Positions 53,191-62,604 are shown, counted from the first letter of the stretch. The stretch is 64,000 nucleotides of DNA from Arthrobacter sp. Edens01 (GCF_001307035.1 NZ_LKIU01000005.1:534571-598570); one strand, 5' to 3'. Translations and numbers: made by a program. Notes: generated by a model from the sequence alone, not told the origin.

Positions 53191-54885
53191 TTAGAGGCCG
53201 AGTTGCTCAAGGACGGGCAGCCTGCTCCGGACCTGTGTCCGCGCTTCCGCCGCAGTCCTGGCGACCAGGGCAATCCCGGCCAGTTCCTGAGCCTCGGCCA
53301 GGGTTACCGAGGCCAGCACGGCTCCAACGGTGGCAAGCGCCCGGGGAGTCATGGACAGTGTGTTCACGCCGATTCCGGTAAGCACGACGGCGAGTGCGGG
53401 GTCGGCGGCAGCCTCACCGCAGACTCCGACGCTGCGCGGAACGCTGTCCGCTGCTCCGGCCAGGGCACCGCCCTTCACGGTTAGGGCGATCAGCTGCAGT
53501 ACTGCGGGCTGCCAGGGGTCATTCAGGGAGGCAAGCGTGCCAAGCTGGCGGTCAGCGGCCATGGTGTACTGCGTGAGGTCGTTGGTTCCCAGGGAGGCGA
53601 ACTTCACCTTGGACAGCACGGTCTCTGCCTTGATGGCAGCCGCGGGCACTTCGATCATCACACCTGGTGTCGCCAGCCCGGCGGCGGCGCACATGACGGC
53701 GAAATCGGAGGCTTCGTCGGCGGTGGCGATCATGGGTGCCATGACCCAGACATCGCTCTCATGCGAACCGGCAGCCAGCGCGATTGCTTCAAGCTGGCGG
53801 GCGAGCACTCCGGGGGATGAACGGTCCGTCCGAAACCCGCGCACACCGAGCGCCGGGTTGGGCTCAGTCGTGTCGGTAAGGAACGGCAGCGGCTTGTCCG
53901 CCCCGGCGTCGAGCGTCCGAACCACCACCTTCCGTCCGGGGAAGGCTTCGAAGACCGCACCGTAGGCGGCGACCTGCTCCTCCTGGCTGGGCTCCGAGTC
54001 CCGGCCCAAAAAGCAGAACTCGGTGCGCAGCAGTCCCACGCCCTCCGCGCCGGCAGCAGCTGCCGCCGCCGCGTCCCTGCCCGAACCCACGTTGGCGAGC
54101 AGCGGCACCCGGTGTCCGTCCGACGTCGTACCGGTCCCGTTGAAAGCCGGAAGTGACGCGCGGGACGCGTACTTCTGGGCAGCTTCGCGCTCGGCTACTC
54201 CCGGGTTTACCACCACCGTGCCGGTGGCGCCGTCCAGGTAGATTTCCGCGCCGTCAACAATTGAGTCGGCGCTCCCTGCGCCCACTACGGCGGGCAGTCC
54301 GAGGGAACGGGCCAGAATGGCGGTGTGGGACTGCGGGCCGCCGCCGCTGGTGACCAGTCCCACGACCAGGGAAGGATCCAGCGTGGCGGTGTCCGCGGGG
54401 GCAAGTTCTTCCGCGGTAAGGATGAAGGGAACGTCCGACGCCGGGATCCCCGGTGGGGGCAGCCCGTCCAGCTGCGCGACGATGCGGGCCCGGACGTCCA
54501 GGACATCCTGGGTCCGTTCGGCCATATATCCGCCAAGGCCCTGCAGCATAGCAGCCACCTCGAGCCCGGCTTCCCAGATGGCGCGGTCCGCGGCCATGCC
54601 CTGGTTGATGTGTTTCCCGGCCGCCTTGAGCAGCATCGGGTCGGTAGCCATCATTGCCGTGGCGTCCAGGACCGCCTTGGCATCGCCGGAGGCGACTGAG
54701 GAGCGCCGCTTCAGGTCCTCACGGACCGCCTCCGCAGCATCCTTGAGCCGTGCCTTCTCCTCGTCAACCGAGCTCTCCGGCGCGTATTTGGAGTCGGCGT
54801 CGGGTTCCGGCACGGGCGGCGGCATCCGCAGTGAAGGCCCCAGGACCCGGCCGGGACTGACTCCGATTCCTTTAATGGTGCGCAT
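53191..54885 (-). CDS. ptsI: PTS Enzyme I (phosphoenolpyruvate-protein phosphotransferase)
   Basis: Takes phosphate from PEP and gives it to HPr-type domains. The 564-residue protein has the phospho-histidine His187 in TSGGGPQSHTAILARSLG, the PEP-binding LRTEFCFLGRD and ARQLEAIALAAGSHESDVWV regions, and the SLGTNDLTQYTMAADRQ signature. It is the likely donor for HPr here, for the fructose PTS and for the HPr domain of DhaM at 35358. Confidence 0.95.
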   Translation of the reverse strand: MRTIKGIGVSPGRVLGPSLRMPPPVPEPDADSKYAPESSVDEEKARLKDAAEAVREDLKRRSSVASGDAKAVLDATAMMATDPMLLKAAGKHINQGMAADRAIWEAGLEVAAMLQGLGGYMAERTQDVLDVRARIVAQLDGLPPPGIPASDVPFILTAEELAPADTATLDPSLVVGLVTSGGGPQSHTAILARSLGLPAVVGAGSADSIVDGAEIYLDGATGTVVVNPGVAEREAAQKYASRASLPAFNGTGTTSDGHRVPLLANVGSGRDAAAAAAAGAEGVGLLRTEFCFLGRDSEPSQEEQVAAYGAVFEAFPGRKVVVRTLDAGADKPLPFLTDTTEPNPALGVRGFRTDRSSPGVLARQLEAIALAAGSHESDVWVMAPMIATADEASDFAVMCAAAGLATPGVMIEVPAAAIKAETVLSKVKFASLGTNDLTQYTMAADRQLGTLASLNDPWQPAVLQLIALTVKGGALAGAADSVPRSVGVCGEAAADPALAVVLTGIGVNTLSMTPRALATVGAVLASVTLAEAQELAGIALVARTAAEARTQVRSRLPVLEQLGL

Positions 54886-54918
54886 CAGTGAACCTTCCTG
54901 TAAATCAAAACCGGAATC

Positions 54919-57102
54919 CTACGCAACGACGGGCTCCTCGGTTCGCTTGGGTGCGGTCAGGCGTTTGAGTCCGACCAGGACCAGTGCGCTGACGACCATA
55001 CCCGCCAGGATGGCCACGATGAACATGAAGATGTTGCCGATGGCGAAGAATACGAAGATTCCGCCGTGCGGTGCCTGCGAGGTTACCCCGGCAGCCATGC
55101 AGATGGCGCCTGCCGTGGCCCCGCCAAGCATGGTGGAGGGGATGACGCGAAGCGGATCCGCGGCAGCGAACGGGATTGCACCTTCGGATATAAACGCGGC
55201 TCCCAGCAGCCAGGCGGCCTTGCCGTTCTCCCTCAGGGCCATGGAGAACTGGCTCTTGTCCAGGACGGTGGCCAGTGCCATGCCAAGCGGCGGGACCATG
55301 CCTGCGGCCATCACGGCGGCCATGATCTGCCAGGGTGCCTGGTTGTCGAAGGCCCCCTCGCCCAGGCCTGCGACGGCGAAGGCATAGGCAACCTTGTTGA
55401 TCGGTCCGCCGAGGTCCGCGCCCATCATCAGGCCCAGGATCACGCCGAGCCCGATGGCGGCGACTCCGGTGAGCCCGGACAGCCAGTCATTCAGGGCGAG
55501 GGTCAGCGCCGCGATGGGACCGCCGAGCACCAGCAGCAGCAGGCCGGAGGCTATGAGAGAGGCGATGAGCGGAATGATGACCACCGGCATCAGTCCGCGC
55601 AGCCAGCTTGGCACCTTCCAGCCGCCCACCCACATCGCCACATAACCGGCGAGCAGGCCGCCGGCAATGCCGCCGAGGAAGCCTGCGTCCATGTACAGGG
55701 CGACGGCGCCGGCGGTAAACCCGGGGGCGATGCCCGGGCGGTCAGCCAGGGCGTAGGCGATGTAGCCCGCCAGCGCCGGGACCAGGAAGCCGAGGGAGAT
55801 GTTGCCGATCTTCCAGAACACCGCCCCCAGGTAAGCCAGCAGCCCATCAGGGGGAAGGGAGAAGATGCTGGTCCCGTCCAGGATGATGTCACCGTTGGCT
55901 ACGCCCTCATCATTTGAAAGAGAGAGTTCGTAGCCGCCGAGCAGGAAGCCCAGAGCGATCAGCAGGCCGCCGCCGGCCACGAACGGAATCATGTAACTGA
56001 CGCCGGTCAGCAGCGCCCGCTTCAGCTGTCCGCCAAAGTTCTCGCCGCCGGCAGAAGCGCGCTCCTCGCCCCCGCCTCCGCCGCCGGACACTGTCCGGGC
56101 ATTGGGATCCTTGGCCGCAGCCAGGGCCTCGTCGATCATCACGCCGGGCTCGTCAATGCCGCGCTTCACCGGGCCGCTGATTACCGGTTTTCCGGCAAAC
56201 CTGCCTTTGTCCCGGACATCAACGTCGACGGCGAAGATCACGGCGTCGGCATTCTTGATCACGTCCGGATCCAGCGGGGTGGAACCCGCGGACCCCTGCG
56301 TTTCTACCTGGAGGTCAATGCCCCGCTCAGCGGCTGCCGCAGCCAGCGAATCCGCAGCCATGTAGGTGTGGGCAATTCCCGTGGGGCAGGCCGTTACGGC
56401 CACGAGCTTTTCCGGCCTCGGACCTGTGGCTGACGCCGGGGGCTCACCGGAAGTAGCGGTCCCCGAACCTCCGTGGACCTCCCCGGAGGCGTTGCCCGCA
56501 TGGGCTGCGGACGCGCCGGCTGCCGCACCGGCAGCAGTTCCGGCCGCAGTGGCGCCGGTGGCTTCAGCCCCACCCACGTGCCTGCCCCCGGCCGGGCTTT
56601 CGGATTCCCCGCCCGCTGTCCCGGATGCCTGTGATGTCTCCGGTGCAGGACCGAGCCCCAGTGCCCCGTTGACGAGGGCCACAATCTCCTGGGGCGTTGA
56701 AGCCGTCCTTAGCGCCCCCGTGAAGTCCTTCTTGATCAGGGACCGGGCGAGCTTGGCCAGCAGCTGCAGGTGCTCCTGGTCAGCGCCCTCAGGTGCCGCA
56801 ATGAAGAACACAATGTCCGCCGGACCATCCTTGGCTCCCCAGTCCACGGGCGGTTTCAGCCGGGCCATGGCCAGGCTGGGGGTGGTGACGGAAGCGGAAC
56901 GGCAGTGGGGAATTGCGATGCCGCCGGGAACCCCGGTGGCAGTCTTCTGCTCGCGGGCCATCGCGTCCGCGTACAGCCCGTCGAAGCCGGTTGCCCGCCC
57001 CGCTGCCACCACTTTTTCTGCCAGATGGCGGATGACAGCGTCTTTGGAGGTGCCGAGGTCCTGGTCCAGGGTTACCAGGTCCGGGGTGATCAGGTCTGAC
57101 AT
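54919..57102 (-). CDS. fruA: Fructose-specific PTS enzyme IIABC
   Basis: Imports fructose as fructose 1-phosphate. Of 727 residues: IIA at the N terminus with His66 in GVPGGIAIPHCRS; a long Ala/Gly linker (about 155-228); IIB with its cysteine in VAVTACPTGIAHTYMAADSL; and IIC with about eight to ten helices from residue 370. The linker between IIA and IIB is unusually glycine- and alanine-rich. Its ATG overlaps the fruK stop by one base. Confidence 0.94.
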   Translation of the reverse strand: MSDLITPDLVTLDQDLGTSKDAVIRHLAEKVVAAGRATGFDGLYADAMAREQKTATGVPGGIAIPHCRSASVTTPSLAMARLKPPVDWGAKDGPADIVFFIAAPEGADQEHLQLLAKLARSLIKKDFTGALRTASTPQEIVALVNGALGLGPAPETSQASGTAGGESESPAGGRHVGGAEATGATAAGTAAGAAAGASAAHAGNASGEVHGGSGTATSGEPPASATGPRPEKLVAVTACPTGIAHTYMAADSLAAAAAERGIDLQVETQGSAGSTPLDPDVIKNADAVIFAVDVDVRDKGRFAGKPVISGPVKRGIDEPGVMIDEALAAAKDPNARTVSGGGGGGEERASAGGENFGGQLKRALLTGVSYMIPFVAGGGLLIALGFLLGGYELSLSNDEGVANGDIILDGTSIFSLPPDGLLAYLGAVFWKIGNISLGFLVPALAGYIAYALADRPGIAPGFTAGAVALYMDAGFLGGIAGGLLAGYVAMWVGGWKVPSWLRGLMPVVIIPLIASLIASGLLLLVLGGPIAALTLALNDWLSGLTGVAAIGLGVILGLMMGADLGGPINKVAYAFAVAGLGEGAFDNQAPWQIMAAVMAAGMVPPLGMALATVLDKSQFSMALRENGKAAWLLGAAFISEGAIPFAAADPLRVIPSTMLGGATAGAICMAAGVTSQAPHGGIFVFFAIGNIFMFIVAILAGMVVSALVLVGLKRLTAPKRTEEPVVA

Positions 57103-58163
57103 CAGCTGTTCTCCTTCGGCGTGTTTGGTGCCGGTCCACGCCTGGTTCCGGAAGCGGGCACGGGATGAAGCTCCAGCCGTTCCACCGTCACGGCTTCAGG
57201 CTCGGTTTCTGCGAAGGACGGCACGGTGGTTCCGGGCAGTGCTGCCGCCGCAGCTCCGTGCGCGACGGCCTGCCGCAGACAGTCAGGCGGCGCCTTGCCT
57301 GCCGTTTCTGCCAGGAGGTAGCCGGCCAGTGAGGAATCTCCGGCGCCAACCGTCGACCTCGGGGTGACCGGCGGGCGGGTGGCAAGCCAGGCGCCGTCGG
57401 CAGTCACCAGCAGCGCGCCCCTGGCGCCGAGAGTGGCCAGTACCGCACCGACTCCGCGTTCGATCAGGGTCTGGGCTGCTGCCGCTGCCAGGCCGGGGTT
57501 GGCTTCCAGCTCGTCCCCCGTGGCTATTCCGGTCACTTCGGCCAGCTCTTCCCCGTTTGGCTTAAGCAGGTCAGGCATAGCCTCATGCAGCAGTGCGCCG
57601 AGCAGGGGAGGCCCTGAAGAATCGATCGCCAGCCGCGGCGAGGCGGCACCGAAGCGGTTTCGGAGAGCATGTGCGACGACGGCGTAATAGTCCGGCGGTA
57701 CGCCCGGCGGAAGGGAGCCTGCCAGGACTAGCCAGCTGGCAGGCAGGGTTCCGTCCGGGCCGCCGCACGTATCGACGGTCAGCGCCAGCAGGCTTTCCTG
57801 CACCGGCAGGCCCAGCTCCGGGCCCGGAAGGTTGACCTTTGTGGTGGTGCCGTCCGGCTCAGTCAAAGTGAGGTTGGCCCGCAGCGGTGCGCCAATGGGA
57901 AGGTTCCGGTGCGCTATGCCCGTGGTTCGAAGTGCCTGCATGACGGGATCCGAATTGTCTCCCGGAAGCACGGCGACGCTCGGCACACCCGAGGCGCTGA
58001 GGGCGCGGCAGACGTTTACACCTTTGCCGCCCGGTTCCTCATGGACCCCCGCAGCCCGTTGCACCGCACCGCGGACCAGGACTCCGGCGAGCTCTACTGT
58101 CCGGTCAAGGCTCGGGTTGGCGGTGAGCGTAACTACGGAGCCAGCATTCTTTCCTGCGTACAT
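57102..58163 (-). CDS. fruK: 1-phosphofructokinase
   Basis: Phosphorylates fructose 1-phosphate to fructose 1,6-bisphosphate. The 353-residue PfkB-family protein has the N-terminal VVTLTANPSLDRTVEL, the PfkB signature EEPGGKGVNVCRALSASG and the C-terminal STVGAGDSSLAGYLLA with the catalytic aspartate. I chose the ATG at 58163, which follows GCGGGGGC; an ATG at 58175 adds four residues. It is first in the fruK-fruA-ptsI-ptsH run; no fruR/DeoR regulator is next to it. Confidence 0.93.
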   Translation of the reverse strand: MYAGKNAGSVVTLTANPSLDRTVELAGVLVRGAVQRAAGVHEEPGGKGVNVCRALSASGVPSVAVLPGDNSDPVMQALRTTGIAHRNLPIGAPLRANLTLTEPDGTTTKVNLPGPELGLPVQESLLALTVDTCGGPDGTLPASWLVLAGSLPPGVPPDYYAVVAHALRNRFGAASPRLAIDSSGPPLLGALLHEAMPDLLKPNGEELAEVTGIATGDELEANPGLAAAAAQTLIERGVGAVLATLGARGALLVTADGAWLATRPPVTPRSTVGAGDSSLAGYLLAETAGKAPPDCLRQAVAHGAAAAALPGTTVPSFAETEPEAVTVERLELHPVPASGTRRGPAPNTPKENS

Positions 58164-58310
58164 GTGCCCCCGCATTCAGTGGCTGCGGCGCACGTCCATG
58201 CGCTTTCTGCAACGGTAGGTTCCCCACCAGTTCATTGCAATGGTCTGGACGCCGGGCGGGATCGTCCCGGCGCAAACGTCCGCCGGGCCCGTTCGGCCTA
58301 GGCTGGAGCC

Positions 58311-58970
58311 ATGCACCACGTCTCCTGGTCCGTCCCCGAAAACGCACGCGCGGGCACTCATCTGCTCGTTATGCTCCATGGCTACGGCTCGGATGAGACG
58401 GCGCTGGCCCCGCTCTTTGACCACCTTCCCCCAGGTGTGACCGGCGCTGCGCTGCGCGGCACGTTCGATGTCGGCGGGCGGTACGGATGGTTCCTGCTGG
58501 ATCCCCTGCTGGCCTCGGATGAGGCGGAAGTCCTCGCCGCGGGCACCAGTCTCCTTGCCACGATTGACGAGCTGAGGAAGAAGGGGAACTTCACCGGGGT
58601 TTCCCTTCTGGGTTTCTCGCAGGGCATGGCCATGGCGGTGTGCGCGCTGCGCCTGCGGCCGGGTGGATTCAGCTGTGCAGCGGGGCTCTCCGGGTTCATC
58701 GTGGAAAGCCAGCTCCTGGCCATGGCGGAACCGCTGGAAGTGCGTCCGCCGTTTTTCTGGGGCAGGGACCGGGCCGACTGGGTAATCCATCCGGATGCCG
58801 TTGCCGCGGCGTCGGCCTGGCTGGAAGAAAACACAATGCTCACCGCCCGGACCTATCCCGGTATGGGGCATCGGATTGGCCCGGATGAACTGCGCGATTT
58901 GGGCGTTTTCCTGCGCAGATTTGCTGTGTCTGCAGAAAAAAATAAGGTCACTGATTATGGCTCTGACTAG
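58311..58970 (+). CDS. Alpha/beta-hydrolase esterase (phospholipase/carboxylesterase family)
   Basis: A 219-residue serine hydrolase of the small carboxylesterase/phospholipase group. The nucleophile is Ser103 in GFSQG, the oxyanion loop is LLVMLHGYGSDET near the start, and the catalytic His lies in YPGMGHRIGPDELRDL; the Asp is probably in DRADWVIHPDAV. It is divergent from fruK. The substrate is unknown. Confidence 0.88.
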   Translation: MHHVSWSVPENARAGTHLLVMLHGYGSDETALAPLFDHLPPGVTGAALRGTFDVGGRYGWFLLDPLLASDEAEVLAAGTSLLATIDELRKKGNFTGVSLLGFSQGMAMAVCALRLRPGGFSCAAGLSGFIVESQLLAMAEPLEVRPPFFWGRDRADWVIHPDAVAAASAWLEENTMLTARTYPGMGHRIGPDELRDLGVFLRRFAVSAEKNKVTDYGSD

Positions 58971-59017
58971 GCATTATGTTCTTGATGGCCTGTTTTTTGG
59001 GCCGGTATGACTTCGCA

Positions 59018-59042
59018 TAAGCATGCTTATGAAGTAGGCTTA
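59018..59042. promoter_or_regulatory. Tandem TAAG-N4-CTTA-type sites upstream of the GlsB/YmgE gene
   Basis: TAAGCATGCTTA (59018-59029) is a perfect palindrome within a longer one, CATAAGCATGCTTATG. A near-copy, GAAGTAGGCTTA, follows at 59031-59042. The first ends 80 bases before the ATG at 59110. Sites of the same type precede two other stress-type genes in the window. Confidence 0.45.
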
Positions 59043-59109
59043 TGGAAAGCGCGGCCCACAGGCCACGCAGGCTTTCACTAGTCACTCACACACAGCAAGG
59101 AGTATTCAC

Positions 59110-59376
59110 ATGGGTATCATTGCTTTCCTTATTCTGGGACTTATTGCAGGCGCCATTGCGAAGGCCCTGCTTCCGGGACGCCAGGGCGGCGGATGGGTTA
59201 TCACCCTCGTGCTCGGTGTCGTTGGCGCCCTGCTGGGCGGCTTCATCGGCAACGCGATTTTCGGTATCGGCCTCGAGGAGTTCTTCTCGATCCAGACCTG
59301 GATCGTTGCCATCCTCGGTTCGCTGATCGTTCTGCTGGTTTACGGCATGATCACCAAGCGCGGTGCTCGCGCCTAA
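59110..59376 (+). CDS. GlsB/YeaQ/YmgE family stress-response membrane protein
   Basis: An 88-residue membrane protein with three helices and the family glycine pattern LILGLIAGAIAKALLPGRQG, WVITLVLGVVGALLGGFIGN. Family members are induced by stress; their molecular role is not defined. The ATG at 59110 follows AAGGAGTATTCAC. It has TAAG-N4-CTTA-type sites upstream and a terminator after. Confidence 0.93.
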   Translation: MGIIAFLILGLIAGAIAKALLPGRQGGGWVITLVLGVVGALLGGFIGNAIFGIGLEEFFSIQTWIVAILGSLIVLLVYGMITKRGARA

Positions 59377-59411
59377 CCAGTGCAGGCGGCGGGCACGGCC
59401 CGCTTCCGACC

Positions 59412-59446
59412 AACGGGTCCACGGAATCTGATTCCGTGGGCCCGTT
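59412..59446 (+). terminator. Terminator after the GlsB/YmgE gene
   Basis: A 16-bp stem with one G-T pair (59412-59427 with 59431-59446) has a three-base loop, followed closely by TTT. It lies 36 bases after the stop. Confidence 0.8.
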
Positions 59447-59524
59447 CAGGTTTAAGTCCCCTCACGTAGGCTTAATCAGCGATACCGGTGCCAGTGTGTG
59501 TCCGGAAACTACAAAGGAGCATCC

Positions 59525-60271
59525 ATGGGCTTCAAAACGAACAGTGCGCTCCGGCTCGCCGGCGGCGCCGTTTTTGACCGTGACGGCCGCCCCAAGTCCC
59601 ACATTGCCAGGGGCATTGAGCGGGCAGTGGAGGTCCAGCGGCCGCTGGTGCTGGCGAATATCCGCCGGCTGCAGCGCAGGCATCCCGAAGCTTCCGCCGC
59701 CGAGCTGGTGAAGATCCTCGAGCACCATTACCTCGCGGCCGTGGCCGGCGGCGGCGCCGCCGTCGGTGCCACCGCCGTCGTACCCGCCGTGGGCACGGCC
59801 GCAGCGCTCGGACTCTCCGTTGCAGCGACCGTCGGCTTCCTCGAAGCCACCGCCCTGTACGCGCAGTCAGTGGCTGAGCTCCACGGCATCCGGCTGCAGG
59901 ATCCTGACCGTTCACGCACCGTGGTCATGGCCATCATGCTGGGCGAAGAGGGCACAGCCATGATGCAGCAGCTAAGCAAGGGCCAGCCGTGGGGAAGTGC
60001 GATTGGCGGAGCGTCCTCCGGAGTGCTGGGCACTGTTGGAACGACCATCCGCAAGCAGTTCATGAAGAGGATGCTGGCCCGCCAGGGGTCCGTAATCATT
60101 GGCCGCGCCCTGCCGCTGGGCGTCGGTGCCGTCATCGGCGGAGCCGGCAACTATACGATGGGCCGCTCGGTCATCAAGGCAGCCCACCGTGCCTTTGGAG
60201 AAGCTCCGGACACAATTCCGGGCGAACTGGCGGCGGAAATTCAGGCACTGCCGGAGAACCCGCGCGCCTAG
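59525..60271 (+). CDS. Uncharacterised protein with central hydrophobic segment
   Basis: A 248-residue protein I cannot assign. A basic N-terminal third is followed by an Ala/Gly/Val-rich hydrophobic stretch (about 79-112, VAGGGAAVGATAVVPAVGTA) and a second glycine-rich hydrophobic part (about 195-215). This pattern is reminiscent of EcsC-type or membrane-inserting proteins, but the match is weak. The ATG at 59525 has an excellent ribosome site (AAAGGAGC). GTAGGCTTA, the same as in the 59031 site, occurs 50 bases upstream. Its stop overlaps the convergent DUF445 gene by four bases. Confidence 0.7.
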   Translation: MGFKTNSALRLAGGAVFDRDGRPKSHIARGIERAVEVQRPLVLANIRRLQRRHPEASAAELVKILEHHYLAAVAGGGAAVGATAVVPAVGTAAALGLSVAATVGFLEATALYAQSVAELHGIRLQDPDRSRTVVMAIMLGEEGTAMMQQLSKGQPWGSAIGGASSGVLGTVGTTIRKQFMKRMLARQGSVIIGRALPLGVGAVIGGAGNYTMGRSVIKAAHRAFGEAPDTIPGELAAEIQALPENPRA

Positions 60272-61527
60272 CCGAAGATTGCGTGGGCCACTGAGAAGAT
60301 GGCCAACCCGGCCAGGGAACCCACCACGGTGCCGTTGATCCGGATGAACTGCAGGTCCTTGCCGACCTGCAGTTCGATTTTCTCTGAGGTCTCTTCCGCG
60401 TCCCACCGCTCCACCGTCTCGGTGATGACGCCGGCAATGTCCTTCCGGTACGTCCGCACCAGGTACCCCGCGGCGTCGCCCACGTAGGCGTTGACCTTCG
60501 CGGCCAGCTCGGGTTCGGTTACCAGCCTGGTGCCGAAGTCCTGCACGGCGGACTTGAAGTTGGCGGTGAGCTCGCTGTCGGGGTCATCCACGGCGTTGGC
60601 CAGGGCGCCCTTGATGGTTGCCCAGGTCTGCGCCATTAATTCCTTCACCCGCGGATCATCGAGCACCTGCTCCTTGATCCGCTCCGCCTTGGCCATTGCC
60701 CCGGGGTCATGCTGCAGGTCGGAAGCCAGGCCGCGCAGGTATTCGTCCAGCGAGCGGCGGACCTGGTGGTTTGGATCGTCCTGCACCGCGTCCAGGAAGC
60801 GGCCCAGTTCAACCTGCACCCGGTCTCCCACCAGGTCATCAAGGAAGCTTGGAACCCACGACGGCGACCTCTCGGCTACCAGCCGGGCGACCACCTCGGG
60901 ATTCTGGTGCACCCAGTCGTTGAGGCTGTCCACCAGGAGGTCCACCAGCTGGTGGTGGTGGCCTTCCTCAAACACCCGTTCAGCCATACGCCCCACCGGC
61001 GGGCCCCAGGGGACGTCGACGACGTGCCTCCGGAACATGGATTCCAGGACGTCACGGACGGCCTCGTCGTCCAGGACGCGCAGGATGCCGCGGATCGCGG
61101 CGGCGCCCTCAGTGGCCACCCGTTCTGCGCCCTCCGGGCGGGACAGCCAGGCTCCGGCGCGCTGGGCGATGCCGATTGAATCGAGCTTGGTCTTCACCAC
61201 TTCGTCTGAGAGGAAGTTATCCTCCACAAAATCGCCCAGCGTGGCCCCGATCTGGTCCTTATTGCGCGGGATGATCGCTGTGTGCGGGATCTTCAGGCCC
61301 AGCGGGTGCTTGAACAGCGCCGTTACGGCAAACCAGTCGGCCAAAGCGCCCACCATGCCGCCCTCGGCGGCTGCCCGGACGTACTGCAGCCACGGATAGC
61401 GGTCCTGGAACGCAAAGGCGAAAACAAAAATGATGCCCAGCACCGCCAGCAGCCCGGTGGCAATGAACTTCATCCGCCGCAGGGCCGCGGCCTTTACAGC
61501 ATCCTTCTCCAGCAGCGGTGTGCTCAC
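60268..61527 (-). CDS. DUF445 membrane protein
   Basis: A 419-residue protein with one N-terminal helix (about 22-42) and one C-terminal helix (about 398-416), and a long helical region between them. The DUF445 marks are GGMVGALADWFAVTALFKHP, then HTAIIPRNKDQIGATLGDFV, and the C-terminal FIRINGTVVGSLAGLAIF. The family is widespread and of unknown function; a membrane-anchored scaffold role is a guess. Confidence 0.9.
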   Translation of the reverse strand: MSTPLLEKDAVKAAALRRMKFIATGLLAVLGIIFVFAFAFQDRYPWLQYVRAAAEGGMVGALADWFAVTALFKHPLGLKIPHTAIIPRNKDQIGATLGDFVEDNFLSDEVVKTKLDSIGIAQRAGAWLSRPEGAERVATEGAAAIRGILRVLDDEAVRDVLESMFRRHVVDVPWGPPVGRMAERVFEEGHHHQLVDLLVDSLNDWVHQNPEVVARLVAERSPSWVPSFLDDLVGDRVQVELGRFLDAVQDDPNHQVRRSLDEYLRGLASDLQHDPGAMAKAERIKEQVLDDPRVKELMAQTWATIKGALANAVDDPDSELTANFKSAVQDFGTRLVTEPELAAKVNAYVGDAAGYLVRTYRKDIAGVITETVERWDAEETSEKIELQVGKDLQFIRINGTVVGSLAGLAIFSVAHAIFG

Positions 61528-61710
61528 CGGCGCTCCTCCAGTCCCAGCTCAGTTGCGGCAGTGGTTTTCCCGTGCGGGCCCGCATCTGCACGCACTGCCA
61601 TCTAATCAGCCGCAGGGCCGCGGCGCCACGCTCGGCACCGGCCGCCCTCCCTCCGGGCGGCACCGGGCTCGCGTACCGTGGAGAAGGCAAATCCCAGCGA
61701 AAGGTCCCAC

Positions 61711-62604
61711 GTGCAGCCCCAGATCTATGCCCACCGCGGAGCCAGCGGACAGTATGCAGAGCACACCAGGGCTGCCTACCTGCAGGCACTCGCAGAAGGA
61801 GCTGACGGCGTTGAATGCGACGTCCACCTCAGCGCCGACCTCCAGCCCGTCCTCCTGCACGATTCGGTAGTGGACCGCACTTCCAGCGGTTCCGGGCCGG
61901 TGTCCGGCTTCACGCTGGCAGAGCTGCGCGAACTCGACTTCACGGGCTGGAAAGGTGTGGATATTCCTGCAGACCGCGGCAGCGCCGGCGAGCAGTTCCT
62001 GACCCTTGCGGAACTTCTGGACCTTTTGGCCGGGGCCGGCCGCGAGATTGGGCTGGCAGTGGAGTTCAAGCAGCCCGGTCCCTTCGGGCTTCAGCTGGAG
62101 GATGCCGTCCTGGACCTGCTCGCCTCCCGGGGCTGGGATGCGGGCACCTCGCGCCTTGGCAGCATCCAGGTCAGTTTCATGAGCTTCAGCCCCGAGTCCG
62201 TCAGGCACCTGGGGCGCACTGTGGGCGCCGAATTTCTCTGCCAGCTGGTGTCCGACGTCGACGCCGCCGCGGTTGCCGAAGCGGAGGCCGTCCTTCCCCC
62301 CGAAAGCGACGCGAGGGCACTGCTTGAGGCGGGCCTTGCAGACGCGGAAGGGCTGATCGCCGCGGGGACCGCGGGCATAGCCGGCCCGGGAGTTGAGTAC
62401 ATGCATGCCCACCCGGAACGAATCTCGGAGTGGGTCCGTCTTGGGCGCACCGTGCGCGCCTGGACCGTGGATGATCCCCGGGACGCCGAATACGCCTACA
62501 GCCTGGGTGTCCGGGAATTCACCACCAATTACCCCGCCGGGATGCGCGGCATCCTTTCGGAAATCACGGCAGCGAAGGAGCCACGGGCCCGGCACCAGTC
62601 GTAG
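61711..62604 (+). CDS. Glycerophosphodiester phosphodiesterase
   Basis: Hydrolyses glycerophosphodiesters to glycerol 3-phosphate and an alcohol. Of 297 residues, the N-terminal catalytic pattern is YAHRGASGQYAEHT (His8, Arg9), GVECDVHLSADLQPVLLHD with metal-binding Glu35 and Asp37, and the C-terminal RAWTVDDPRDAEYAYSLGV. A GTG at 61711 follows AAAGGTCC; a GTG at 61678 is in frame but less well placed. There is no signal peptide, so it is cytoplasmic. Confidence 0.92.
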   Translation: MQPQIYAHRGASGQYAEHTRAAYLQALAEGADGVECDVHLSADLQPVLLHDSVVDRTSSGSGPVSGFTLAELRELDFTGWKGVDIPADRGSAGEQFLTLAELLDLLAGAGREIGLAVEFKQPGPFGLQLEDAVLDLLASRGWDAGTSRLGSIQVSFMSFSPESVRHLGRTVGAEFLCQLVSDVDAAAVAEAEAVLPPESDARALLEAGLADAEGLIAAGTAGIAGPGVEYMHAHPERISEWVRLGRTVRAWTVDDPRDAEYAYSLGVREFTTNYPAGMRGILSEITAAKEPRARHQS

